From the NCBI GenBank assembly GCA_949825045.1, contig OX463813.1:7998001-8062000 (forward strand): 64,000 nt of DNA, given 5' to 3'. The DNA is from Argyresthia goedartella (lineage: Eukaryota > Arthropoda > Insecta > Lepidoptera > Argyresthiidae). Position numbers and translations under genes: made by a program. Position 1 is the first letter of the stretch. Every line of letters starts with the position of its first letter. Shown one piece after another: positions 1 to 64,000 of this stretch. Below the pieces are notes generated by a model, which saw only the letters and a list, made by a program, of their open reading frames with translations, had not been told where the DNA came from and made no database searches.

Positions 1-1682
1 TACAAAGGTTTCCCTACGATGTTTTCGAAAACCGTTCACCGATTTTGCTCGTGTTATCATTATCCGATAATTAGTCACATATAGCGTAATTGAATGGCGC
101 TCGACATAGATATCTCGGGTACTTGCACCACCGCGAGATAAGCTATAGTTTATGTCGCTGGGGTCGCGTTAGGGTCGTAGGTATATGCTATAGTTATTTA
201 TCGTAATTGATGCGGCACTACGGTTAAGTAAGTGCCTTCTAAGAGAGTTGTGTTCGAGATTCAGCTGGAAGTAATTTTTTAAAGTAATTTTAAATCACAA
301 AGAATTTGTTAAACCGTTATCAAAGCTTTGTTTTACGATCAGTTTGTTATTTGAAATTTTATATAATAATTTGACAAGTAAAACGAGTCTAACCTCTAAG
401 TTACTAACGTGGAAGTGTAATTGCCTGATGTTTTATGAAGTAATCCTAGAAATTATTATCAAGAAACAGTAAGAGGCGACACAAGCATGTCCAGGATCTT
501 ATTTATGCCAATTGCAGACAGCACATTCTCATTCGAGCTTAAACTTGAGTAGCAAAATTACAGATGATATATATAACATGACGACCTCTGTGGAGCAGCG
601 GTTGTGGCTCTGCCTGCCAAACGAGAGGTCCCGGCATCCGTCCCCGGTTGGGGATAAAAAAAAACCCCAGGTCTTGAATGTTTCTATGTATGGATGTAGC
701 TGTTTCTGGTTCCCACGACACAGGGTTTCCTAGTGTGGGGTCAGAAGCAATTTATGTGCCTGTTGATAAATGTTTATTTATTTATTTTATTTATTCATAA
801 ATATTTAAATGTATAAAATATTCAAATTCAATCATTGAGTTAAAGTCGAGCAGTTTTCGATTTTTATTTTTATTGACATTCCAAGATGAACGGCAATACA
901 ATAATAATGTGATGAGAAATATAATGTTCATAATTATGACCTATAACTATTTGTGTCATTCGGTTATTGAGCTGATTAGACTGTTGACGCTTATTAAAAC
1001 TAAATGAACATTTTCCTCGCTTTATGGTGTTATTTATTATGTGGAAAGAAATAAGAATAATTCACCCTTTTACTAATAATTCATATTTTATACTGTGTTA
1101 ATTTTAATCAAGACTATAAATAAGTTAGTTTTGTTCTGAAATAATTAAAGCTATTTACTTAAAACATGCAAACATTTATGTTTAATAAATGTATGCATGT
1201 TTTAATTAAACATGTGACTAAAAGTGTACAAAAGGTGTCAAGTTTAAACAAATAAATAATCGTTAAATGTGAAAAGATTAAAAACTTATGTGTGTAGGTA
1301 GTGCGAAAAGTGAATTTTGTCACTATTCGTACAGATCACACAAGAATAACATGTGATGTGTTAAATTGAAAGGACAATAAACCAAAATTTAGGCTTAACT
1401 CGGATGTCAAAAATCCTGTGGTTTGGGATCTTTTGTTAAAGTTCCAGTCAACTAAATAAATAAAACGATAAAAAATTAATGAGAATAAAAAATACTTTTT
1501 TTTTTTTAAATACTCCACTTCAATAAAGTACAAAATCCGCAAAACAAACAAATCCCTTCACTGCCAGTGGTGCAATATAACAAAAAATACTCGTCAAAAA
1601 AGCCATCCCATCACCAGCACCTGGCCGGTGCAGTTTCGACCCGCGCCCGTGCGATTCCGCCGCCAAGATAAACCCGCAAACG
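1..1682. other. AT-rich sequence upstream of candidate exon 1
   Basis: No gene is supported. A tRNA-derived SINE-like copy lies at about 563-790. The stretch 1560-1682 becomes GC-richer and could be 5' UTR if exon 1 is real, but no clear promoter motif is seen. Confidence 0.4.
563..790 (+). repeat. tRNA-derived SINE-like repeat
   Basis: The head (GGTTGTGGCTCTGCCTGCC then AACGAGAGGTCCCGG) resembles a tRNA with degenerate A and B boxes. The tail (TTCCCACGACACAGGG, TAGTGTGGGGTCAGAAGC) recurs near 37258-37350 and 55228-55350, and partly near 39840. Confidence 0.6.
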
Positions 1683-55944
<54,262 letters not shown>

Positions 55945-56475
55945 CTGCCCGCGCCGCGCCGCCGCCGCCGCCGCCGCTCCCCGCGCGCCCCGCGCTCGCC
56001 ACGCTCTCCGCGCTCCCCGCACTCGCCCCGCTCGCCGTGCTCGTCGCTCTCCCCGCCGCCCGTCAGCAGCGACGACTCCCTGCCGCCGCCGCCGCCGCCG
56101 CCCCGCAGTGACTCGCTGCGGCTGTCCGCTGAAGACATGGTGCTAGTCGCCAACGGAGGTATGAGGACGCCTTCGGGAGCTTTAGCTCATTTCCTAGCGG
56201 CGTACACGCCGGCGGAACTGTCATTAGCAAAGAGTGACTATCTAAGACCGGAGGTGTCGCCACATCATTCAACGTCATCCCAGATACAGCCGCGGTCGTC
56301 GCTGTCGCTGAGAGCGGACAGTGTGGATGCGGAGGATCGAGCGAAGACGCTGAGGCCGAAGCGGCGGGTGCAGCATCAGAGCCACTCGTACAGTGTCCAC
56401 ACGCTGAGGAGACAGAGACAAGTGTCGCCGCCTTGCGACTGCTTGATACCGCCGCCTGATTCCTTCGACTTTTAG
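55945..56475 (+). CDS. par-1: Candidate stop-readthrough extension of PAR-1 (176 codons)
   Basis: Directly after the TGA the same frame runs 176 sense codons to a TAG at 56473-56475. The start is Pro/Arg/Ser-rich (PRSPRSPRSPHSPRSPCSS, then a proline run). Later it reads like ordinary protein: RSDSLRLSAEDMVLVANGG, LAHFLAAYTPAELSLAKSDY, TLRPKRRVQHQSHSYSVHTL, ending PPPDSFDF. TGA followed by C is the context most often found in readthrough genes of insects. GC-rich CCG tracts next to the stop could fold. Translation by readthrough would give about 977 residues. Alternatives are a splice that skips the stop, or a chance open frame in GC-rich 3' UTR. Confidence 0.5.
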   Translation: MPAPRRRRRRRSPRAPRSPRSPRSPHSPRSPCSSLSPPPVSSDDSLPPPPPPPRSDSLRLSAEDMVLVANGGMRTPSGALAHFLAAYTPAELSLAKSDYLRPEVSPHHSTSSQIQPRSSLSLRADSVDAEDRAKTLRPKRRVQHQSHSYSVHTLRRQRQVSPPCDCLIPPPDSFDF

Positions 56476-59400
56476 CTAGATGGCGCCGTTTGCGGTACTT
56501 CTTAGGTCTGCCGCTAGATGGCGTTATTGGCGTTTCGGTGTTGCGGCTTTTTTATATTCGGACGGGGGAGGAGTGAAATTTTGACTGTTTTAAGCTACAA
56601 ATATGTTTTATAATTACACTTACGCGCTAAGGCAAGGTGTCAAGTTTCTAAACTAAAAACATTTTTAACAAGCTGTCAAGTCTCATTCCGCACTCTGAAC
56701 GTGTCGTTCTAAATGTAAGCCTTAGAATTTGAATACTTTGCGAGTCTCCCTGATTGGACGTAATTTTACAATCCAGTGTTCGAATACTAGTAAAGTACAA
56801 GATTTCTTAACTTCCGACATCTTTAATAAAAGGAAACTGACAGGAAATGAAGCTTAAATCGGTGATCTCCAGATGCTATAAAAAAAGATTACTTTAGTGT
56901 ATTGTAAACTAGCGAAAGTATCACTACAGACGTTGATACCTGGTAGTTCGGTGGTAAGTTTGTGATTCATGTTATGGAACATATTTTGTATGATAAGTCG
57001 ATCGATGTGCCAACGTGAATGGGTTTATTTCTGGCTGAAACTTGTTAAACCCGACTATATCCTTGCTGAAGTTGTGGAGACTTGAATAAACCCGTAATTA
57101 AGGGTTCAATGTAGAGGTTTGTTAATGTAATTATATTATTTTATGTGGATGTGTAAGATTCACCGGTGAACGCTCTCATACGTTTGCACTTCAAAGTGTC
57201 GTCAACGCTCTTGTAAAAATACATTATTGTAGTTAATTACGATGTTTATTATCGTTATTTTATTTTTTTCTTTTTCGGCTGAGGAACGGTGCGTTTTGTT
57301 TTATGTTGATTTCATTCTTATTAATTAATTTAAAATATGTTTTTCGAATATATCATGAGTATCTAATAGGACTTTGTTAGCGTGTAAATTGTTATTTCCA
57401 CGTGAATTGAAACTATTGTAAGCAAAATACATGATTTACTTATAAATCACAAAACGCACCATTGTTCAGATGATTTGTATTATGCTTACCACATTATTAT
57501 AATAAAAATAATCATGTTTTTAAGATGTACAAAGAGTATGCGCTCAAGATAAGGATTAGCTTAATGTTTAAAGAAGGAATAACTAAACACAGAAAAGGAG
57601 ACATGGAACTCTCCCTTTTTGTTTCATACAAAGTGCTGCCATCTATGAATTTTTGAAATCAAACTCATGTCGATTTCACGTTTTAATATTTCCTTCTTAT
57701 TTCCCACTGTTGATTGACGAGATATCAATATAGGAGATTAATACTTACTGTAACGGCTGTCACTAAATAAACTTGATACCACAAAGTTATGGTCATTGTT
57801 AAATTGTATAAAAACGTTGCTACTTTGTGTTTTATTCCAAATAATCTAGATATGAAGTAGCTTTATTAGCGCGATCGTCGCTAATCTGCTGACCCTTTCT
57901 AATGTAAGGCTGACTTAGTGTCGGGTCGGCGGGTCGGCCGTCCGCGTCCGGCATGTAGGGCCGTGTGTGCCGAGCGTAAGTTACGGGTTGACACTCACTC
58001 AATCTACCTATACCTATAGATACTTCTTAGGGTAAATCACACTGTAAAGTTTAAATATTAGCTGTGTACATGTCCGCGTGAACAAAGTTGTGAGTGATCA
58101 AATGGTAGTTCCCTGGCAATAATTCGCTGTTTAGCCCTTACTTTTAGTTATCAGCAATCCATATATTTTGTATTTATTTTTAGCCTTGAGTTTGGGATTT
58201 AGCCACTTTTCGTGATTTTGTGTGATGCTTTTTTTATAAACTTCGTTTGTGTGGTTGGAGTAAGATACATTAAATATAAGTACGCCCAATCGATTGCAGT
58301 GTTTAGCGGTTCGTCTGACGATGTATGGAACGGGACTCTTGCTAAACCAATTGAATTTGAAGAGATAAATTATATCTATCTCGCTCAAACAGATGACTTT
58401 GGATGTTCAATGTTAGTGAGAGAGATAGATATTAGTTGAAAAATCACTTGTGTATTTACAAGGGCGAGTCTGTGACCGTCTAGATTTTTTTCGATATTGC
58501 ACTGCGTTCAGTTGGTCGTATCACTTGTCTAGGATAAAAAAATACATGCTTAGTGCTAATGGCGATCGCGACACTTTTCTATTAAAGTATAATTAATTGA
58601 AAGTATAATAAGTGTAGCAATTATACTTTTACAAGGAATCACAAAACTGACATGATTGTTAAAGTGCCATCGATACAACCCGTTTATGTATTTGGTAACA
58701 GAAAGACGTTTTCAGTAGTATTTTTTATGAAATTGCTATCGATGGGTGCTGCTTTGAAATTTAGAAGTTGCTCTTAGTTTTGTCTCAGGCGATGACCTGG
58801 CAACTTGTCACTGACGGCGGTCTTATACATTTAGTTAGTATGAGATATCCTTAGAACATGTTGTGATTTCAAGAGCTTCTACATTTTAAATCTGTTGTAT
58901 GGCGCGGTTAATGAAACAGGAATGACCTCTATCGGACACATGACGTCTTTGAACGATAGATCAATTCTAATGTCTAATTAGCCAAGTTATATTGCGACCT
59001 CGAGTTATATGGGTTTGGATCAAGAAGAGCGATTTGTGTGTAAATACTTGTAAGAAATATTGAATTCCGAGGTATGAAGTTTATAAAAAACATCGATGGT
59101 ACACACAGAATTCATAATAAAGTTTACATATTGTAGTTATTATACATATATTTATATAGTATGAGCTTTGTTTCACAATTATAATTTTAGCGTAGATCGG
59201 CTCAGAACCGATGCAAGAACGACGCGTGGTACATAAATACATCGTTTTGTGAGATATTTCAAGTGGAAATAAATTTTATTTTTAATTCCATTAAATTTTG
59301 TTTTTCTCTGCGGCCCAAGAGACGAGTTGGATTACAACTATGCTCTATAAATTAGCTAACTCAATTACAGTCACCCAATTTATTACTGTTAATTCAATTG

Positions 59401-61574
59401 ATGAAATATTAAATAAAATGAAAGCGTCAATCAATAACCATCCTTTATTTACAACTCCTAAAATAACGTACAAATTATTTTATAACTATCATTATAAAAG
59501 AATTATACGTCTTATTTACTAAAAACTAATGTATACAGGTGACACAGAAAAATGTAGGTAAACAATTGTTTATAATTTTTTTAGCGCCTTTAAAGACTAC
59601 CCATACATGTTACATCCTGAGTAAGCACGGCTGTGTTAATTGTTAATTAATATTTACACAAACGAGTTCATAAGAACTGCTCTAAAATTAGTTAGCAAAA
59701 AATTAGTAAATAAACTATCTCTAACCTAATGACTGCGTATTCAGAAACTTTTTTCAATATGTGTTCTCTTTTGGTTAAACTATGAAGGAGCGTTTCGTTA
59801 GTTTTTGACGTTGCTTTCATACATTTTTCTTTAAATTATTAGTGGTTTTTGAATTAAGGAGATTACTTAGGCACAACTGTGCATTTACCACCCAGTACGG
59901 AAAAAGGTGTGACTCTATGTTATGGAAAATACTGGAAAGCTCAGCATTTGGCTTGGCTATCGGCCTTTGCACTTACTGTATGGTATTAACAATTTCTGAC
60001 ATCCGTGGTTCGGCCTTCGGAAATCAAAAAGTTATGAACATCAGAACATTTGGGCAATGGATGTACGGAGCTGGTTCCTACTCCAGAATTTAGTGATTAA
60101 TTAGTGACTCATAAATATGCCAGCCAGATAATTAGTGACTCAACGGTTGGAAAGCTATAAGCATTTATGTCTGGCCGAGGGGCCTGATATCAGGCCCCTC
60201 GGCCAACCTGAATCTTCAAACCTGAAGACCCTAAACTGAAGTAACTGAAGAAAGATTTGCAGAACATTAACATTTATATACAGGCACATATATTGCTTCT
60301 GATGCGGCGTTTGATGATTAACCGGTCCATTACCGCGCCCACGCACGTCGTATAGCGTTTTTGAACCTTATGCCATGGTAATAAAAATCAAAACCTATAA
60401 CGGGAAATGGCATTTCTAGAAATGTCATGAGAGATGAGTCCTTAAGGGCTAAGATTTGACTTAGACCGTCTGACAAAGTTAACTTGGCACCTCAAGTCCT
60501 ACGTCCGTCACTGTTGTACTTGTTTCGTTGGATTATATGGTCACCTTATTTCCATCGCCAACCGCCGCCTCCACAGTACATTTTGAGGTTATGTTAATGT
60601 GGGCTGTCACTAATTCAAAGAGAGCTATAAAATTTTGCTTCAGTACGCCACTAAATATTCGCACTCTCACGGTCGCCCTAGGCTTCTTCGCTGCGGTGAA
60701 ATCGATTAACCCGAATATTTGGAGGTTATAATCGAACTTTTCCACATTTATTCTCAAATGGTTTATGAAATTTTGCAATTCCATTTTGCTTCTAAATGTT
60801 GACACTAGGAGTAAAAGAAGGCAGTGGTTCTCAGTCACTAAATATTTCTTCAGTTACAGTTTCTCTAAACTCTTTAGTTTAAAGATTCAGGTTGGCCGAG
60901 GAGACTGATATCAGGCCCATCGACCGGACATAAATGCTTATAACTATCCAACCGTTGAGTCATTAGTTATCTGGCGGGCATATTTATGAGTTCCCAATTA
61001 GTCGCATAATCCTGGAGTTAGTAACATGCTCCCTGCATCCATTGGCCAAACGTTCTGATGTTCATAAAAAGTTCCAGGTTTTAGTACTAGTAGAACGATT
61101 TCATCAAGGAGCTAGGAATTCGCGATACGTCGTCACGCCTGTGTTAGAAAGAGAGGATGTAAACGAAACTCTTTGCAAACTTACTCTGTGATTCACAGGT
61201 ATTACCTAAGACGCGTGATGAGATCACGTATTGCGATTCGCGAATTAGTCCTTGAGCATCATCATATGCATTTCCGTAAAGTGGATTTTCGTCGTCGGCC
61301 TTACAGTACGAGTAATCGATTGTGCACTACTCGCTAATAAATGCAGTGCTACAGTAATTAAGTTGTCCACGTCATAAACATACCCGCCACGATTATAATT
61401 ACTGTAATAATAATAAATACTGGCTTTGTCAACACTAGCGATTGGAGATATTTACAGAAACGACAACAGTAAACTGAAGCGCTGGGCACACGTCAATTAT
61501 TTATGGCTACAAACTACTAGACAGCAAATGTTTGATCAGAAACGGAAATCCTTCGGCTGGCCAACGTACTAAAC
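56476..61574. other. par-1 3' UTR and intergenic stretch
   Basis: AT-rich sequence with no convincing gene. Possible poly(A) signals (AATAAA) lie near 57085 and 57765, and AATAAA-like variants near 56825 and 57500. I cannot say which one ends the transcript. A large inverted-repeat element occupies 60024-61068. Open frames near 59842-60093 and 60528-60838 look like chance. Confidence 0.4.
60024..61068. mobile_element. Inverted-repeat element with arms of about 230 bases
   Basis: The left arm (about 60024-60265) has GTTATGAACATCAGAACATT, CATAAATATGCC and AACGGTTGG. Its reverse complement recurs at about 60838-61068. Each arm has a GATATCAGGCC centre; in the left arm it is a perfect 32-base palindrome (60173-60204). 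The central 570 bases show no transposase. Confidence 0.7.
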
Positions 61575-61739
61575 GCTTGTCAAATTCGTAGGTAGCACTC
61601 CCATGGTTCGCGGGCGACGGGGACGAAAGATGCGGGGAAGGGGATGGAACCGCCCAGCCGCGCTCTTCTTTCCCGCCCCCGCATCTTTCGTGCCCATCGC
61701 CCGCAGACCATGGGAGTGCTACGTACGAATTTGACAAGC
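61575..61739. mobile_element. Foldback MITE downstream of the PYPV-repeat gene
   Basis: The left arm GCTTGTCAAATTCGTAGGTA, continuing through AGCACTCCCATGG and ACGAAAGATGCGGGG, is inverted at the right with few changes over about 62 bases. The centre is GC-rich. A fragment lies at 39957-40044. Confidence 0.85.
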
Positions 61740-61810
61740 TTTAGTTCGCAGCTTGGCCCAGCTTATACCGTCCATTACTGTACTTCGCAAAGCGTCGTGT
61801 GGTTCGACAT

Positions 61811-64000
61811 TTATTTTTCTGGTTTGTGTAGCGGAACACCGTCCAAGTCCACCTCTATACTGGGTATCAAGGGTGGCTTAAATCCGCCATACTCGATCCT
61901 CAAATTCTTCGGGTTCCGGTCAGTTCTTCTTACTTTGAAATCCACAATATAATTCTTACCATCTTGCCAGGGATCTGTCGCTGTTTTTAATGGAGGTGGG
62001 CCATAGTACTGATTCCTTGTATTCGTTACGTAGTCTAGGTATTTATCGAAACTGGTCTTTTTGATGTCAGCGTCTGAATTGTTTATGTACTGGTAAGAGG
62101 ATGCATAGTATTTACCCCAAGGGATACTTGTGAAGCGTCGCTTTTCGTTTCCTTTTTGGTGGTGTACATTTTGTAGGGGTTGTGGTGGTGGATGATACTG
62201 GGGTACGAGTCTTGTCTGCTGTAAGTGTGGCGGGGGAATCCCCTGATGATGCTGTTCAGGTGTGTACCGCGGTAAATATTGAGGGGCGTACGGTACCCTA
62301 TAAGGTACCGGCAGAAGCGTAGGGTATGGCACCCTTATCGGTACTTGCACTTGCTTTTCGACGGGATACGGAACTTTGACCTCTACTGGTATGTGAACTG
62401 GGTATGGTACTTTTTTCTCGACGATTTTCTCAACAGGATAAGGGACTTTTGTTTCAACGGGGTATGGTTTGTCGACGTATTTGGTAACTTCCACTGGTTT
62501 TTCGACGATTTTTTCGACAATCTTCTCAACTGGGACTTGGACTTCGTATGGTATTCTTTTTTCGACGATCCTGTCTACCGGTACCGGGTACGGCACTTTT
62601 TTCTCTACTAACCTCTCAACAGGGTATGGCTGGGGATACTTTACGGGTACCGGTACCGCTGTTGGTACCGGATAAGGTACCGCTACTGGTTTTTCGACTA
62701 TTGTTTCAAAGTGTACCGGTTTTTCCACCGCATATGGCACTGGAACGGGTCTGTTTACCGGTACAGGGTATAATACCTTTTGTTGTACTGGTACAGCTAC
62801 GGGAGTCGGTACTGGAACAGGATGGATTATTTGTTTCTCAACGACTTTCTCAATCGGGTATGGAATATGGACAGGTCTATCCACGAATACCTTTTGCTGT
62901 ACTGGGTAAGGGACCTTTATCTCTACGGGGTAAGGCTGGGGCACTTGTACCGGTATCTGTACGGGGTAAGGCCTATCGATGTATCTGGTAACCTCGTACG
63001 GCCTGTCGATGATTTTTTCAACATTGACGGGAAACGGTACCACCACAGATTTCTCCACTTCTTTGATGACTTCGTACGGTTCCGGATAAGGTACAGGTTT
63101 TTCAACAAAGCGGTCAACGTATGTGGTAACCGGTACTTCTTTTTCGATGATGATTGGTTGGATGAGTTTGTTTCTATTCGGGGTCCACCTTAAGAATTCT
63201 TTTCTTTGATTGTTGCCTAGAAAATTCGGATGAACGCCAACTTCCGAAAGGATGTTCTCACTGGATTGCAAATGATCGTTTGAGTCTTTGAACTCTTGAC
63301 CATTCATATTATTTTCAGTCATAGCTCCGTATTTGTATAAATTTTCATTCATATTCTCCTGAATTTTTCTCGACTCTTCCAATGCTTGCACGTATTGATG
63401 CAGAATTGATCTAGTCGCCTCATCTTTATTTAGACCGTCTTCTAAATATTCCTTATGGTACTCCACATCGTTTATGTGAGTTATTGGGCCCGATATCGAT
63501 TCCTGAATTTCTACAATAGTTTTCTCCTCTACGTTCTTTGGTTCTTCAGGTTTTATCGTATCGGCGATAATTTCACTATCCGATCCTTCATGGTCATCGA
63601 TTGTATTGAAGAGCTCTGAATAATTTGCATTATGGAGTCTTAGAGCTACAGTTATGGGTGCTAAATACTTAAGACCAATTGGTCTTGGCGTAACATTGAC
63701 CATTTCATAGTCGTCTCTATAGTTCAGCATTTCGTTTTGGGCTTCCATAAATCTGTTGTGATTAACTGTGTTTCTGATGCTGGCTACATCATATCCATCA
63801 TCTATGTATGGAGCCACAGTGGAGACAATATTATTAACGACTTGCTCCTTGAAATCACTCAAAGTAGAGTCCTGAACGACAATTGGCGAACCAAATTTGT
63901 ATTCATTGGCACTTGTCTGTAATTCCTGTTCTTTAGCCGAGTTGTTTTCTACATGCTCAATTTCACTGTCGACTATGTTACCAATTTTAGCTTTAACTGT
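61811..64000 (-). CDS. PYPV/VEK-repeat protein, 5' end beyond window
   Basis: A long - strand frame is open from the window edge to TAA at 61811-61813, at least 728 residues. The first visible methionine-like start (63862) is a TTG inside the frame, so the gene is cut by the edge. The N-terminal visible part is acidic (VDSEIEHVENNSAKEQEL; EDGLNKDEATRSILHQYV). From about 63160 to 62280 the sequence is a long array of VPYPV, VEKIVEK and VDRP-type units, such as EKIVEKKVPYPVHIPVEVKV. The C-terminus is non-repetitive with Tyr and Pro (RFTSIPWGKYYASSYQYI, VDFKVRRTDRNPKNLRIEYG). Such PYPV-rich proteins in insects are often secreted cuticle or matrix proteins, but the signal peptide is not visible and I do not name the gene. 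An AATAAA overlaps the stop codon. Confidence 0.85.
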   Translation of the reverse strand, partial: TVKAKIGNIVDSEIEHVENNSAKEQELQTSANEYKFGSPIVVQDSTLSDFKEQVVNNIVSTVAPYIDDGYDVASIRNTVNHNRFMEAQNEMLNYRDDYEMVNVTPRPIGLKYLAPITVALRLHNANYSELFNTIDDHEGSDSEIIADTIKPEEPKNVEEKTIVEIQESISGPITHINDVEYHKEYLEDGLNKDEATRSILHQYVQALEESRKIQENMNENLYKYGAMTENNMNGQEFKDSNDHLQSSENILSEVGVHPNFLGNNQRKEFLRWTPNRNKLIQPIIIEKEVPVTTYVDRFVEKPVPYPEPYEVIKEVEKSVVVPFPVNVEKIIDRPYEVTRYIDRPYPVQIPVQVPQPYPVEIKVPYPVQQKVFVDRPVHIPYPIEKVVEKQIIHPVPVPTPVAVPVQQKVLYPVPVNRPVPVPYAVEKPVHFETIVEKPVAVPYPVPTAVPVPVKYPQPYPVERLVEKKVPYPVPVDRIVEKRIPYEVQVPVEKIVEKIVEKPVEVTKYVDKPYPVETKVPYPVEKIVEKKVPYPVHIPVEVKVPYPVEKQVQVPIRVPYPTLLPVPYRVPYAPQYLPRYTPEQHHQGIPPPHLQQTRLVPQYHPPPQPLQNVHHQKGNEKRRFTSIPWGKYYASSYQYINNSDADIKKTSFDKYLDYVTNTRNQYYGPPPLKTATDPWQDGKNYIVDFKVRRTDRNPKNLRIEYGGFKPPLIPSIEVDLDGVPLHKPEK

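Overview
The window is insect nuclear DNA and looks lepidopteran. It has AT-rich introns packed with SINEs, LINE tails, MITEs and LTR elements of types common in moths and butterflies. Across it, on the + strand, lies an intron-rich gene for the polarity kinase PAR-1/MARK.

par-1 can be followed as 22 coding exons from 1683 to 55944. Joined at GT/AG sites they keep one frame throughout (2403 bases, 800 residues plus stop). The protein has a short variable N-terminus, a complete kinase domain (exons 2-8), a UBA-like domain (exon 9), a Ser/Thr/Arg-rich spacer (exons 10-19) and a C-terminal KA1 domain ending in the family-typical ELKL. The first exon is the least certain. A 75-base cassette exon at 50792-50866 is possible. 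After the TGA at 55942-55944 the same frame stays open for 176 more codons to a TAG at 56473-56475, so programmed stop readthrough or a splice that bypasses the stop is a serious possibility.

Two LTR retrotransposons sit in neighbouring par-1 introns. A Ty3/gypsy-type element (13691-19570, + strand) has identical 159-base LTRs, a small myristoylation-plus-membrane ORF in its leader, gag, and pol in the +1 frame. A BEL/Pao element (22253-30233, - strand) has identical 255-base LTRs, a GTACT target duplication and one 2243-codon ORF. That ORF runs from Gag through protease, reverse transcriptase and RNase H into a baculovirus-F-like envelope, with the integrase core missing. It also carries a striking strand-biased excess of the hexamer ATCAAG.

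From 1776 to 10314 the DNA is repeat graveyard: a decayed non-LTR element (3027-5060), a LINE 3' end (5545-5755), a tRNA-derived SINE (6388-6600), a broken DDE transposase (7612-8243), a MITE family and a perfect 41-bp hairpin (9506-9591). The 12.6-kb intron 41312-53895 is AT-rich with several inverted-repeat elements. From 56476 to 61810 lie the likely 3' UTR of par-1 and intergenic DNA with large inverted repeats.

At the right edge, on the - strand, is the 3' part of an unrelated gene (61811 to beyond 64000). It encodes a protein dominated by VPYPV/VEK repeats, possibly a structural or extracellular-matrix protein.
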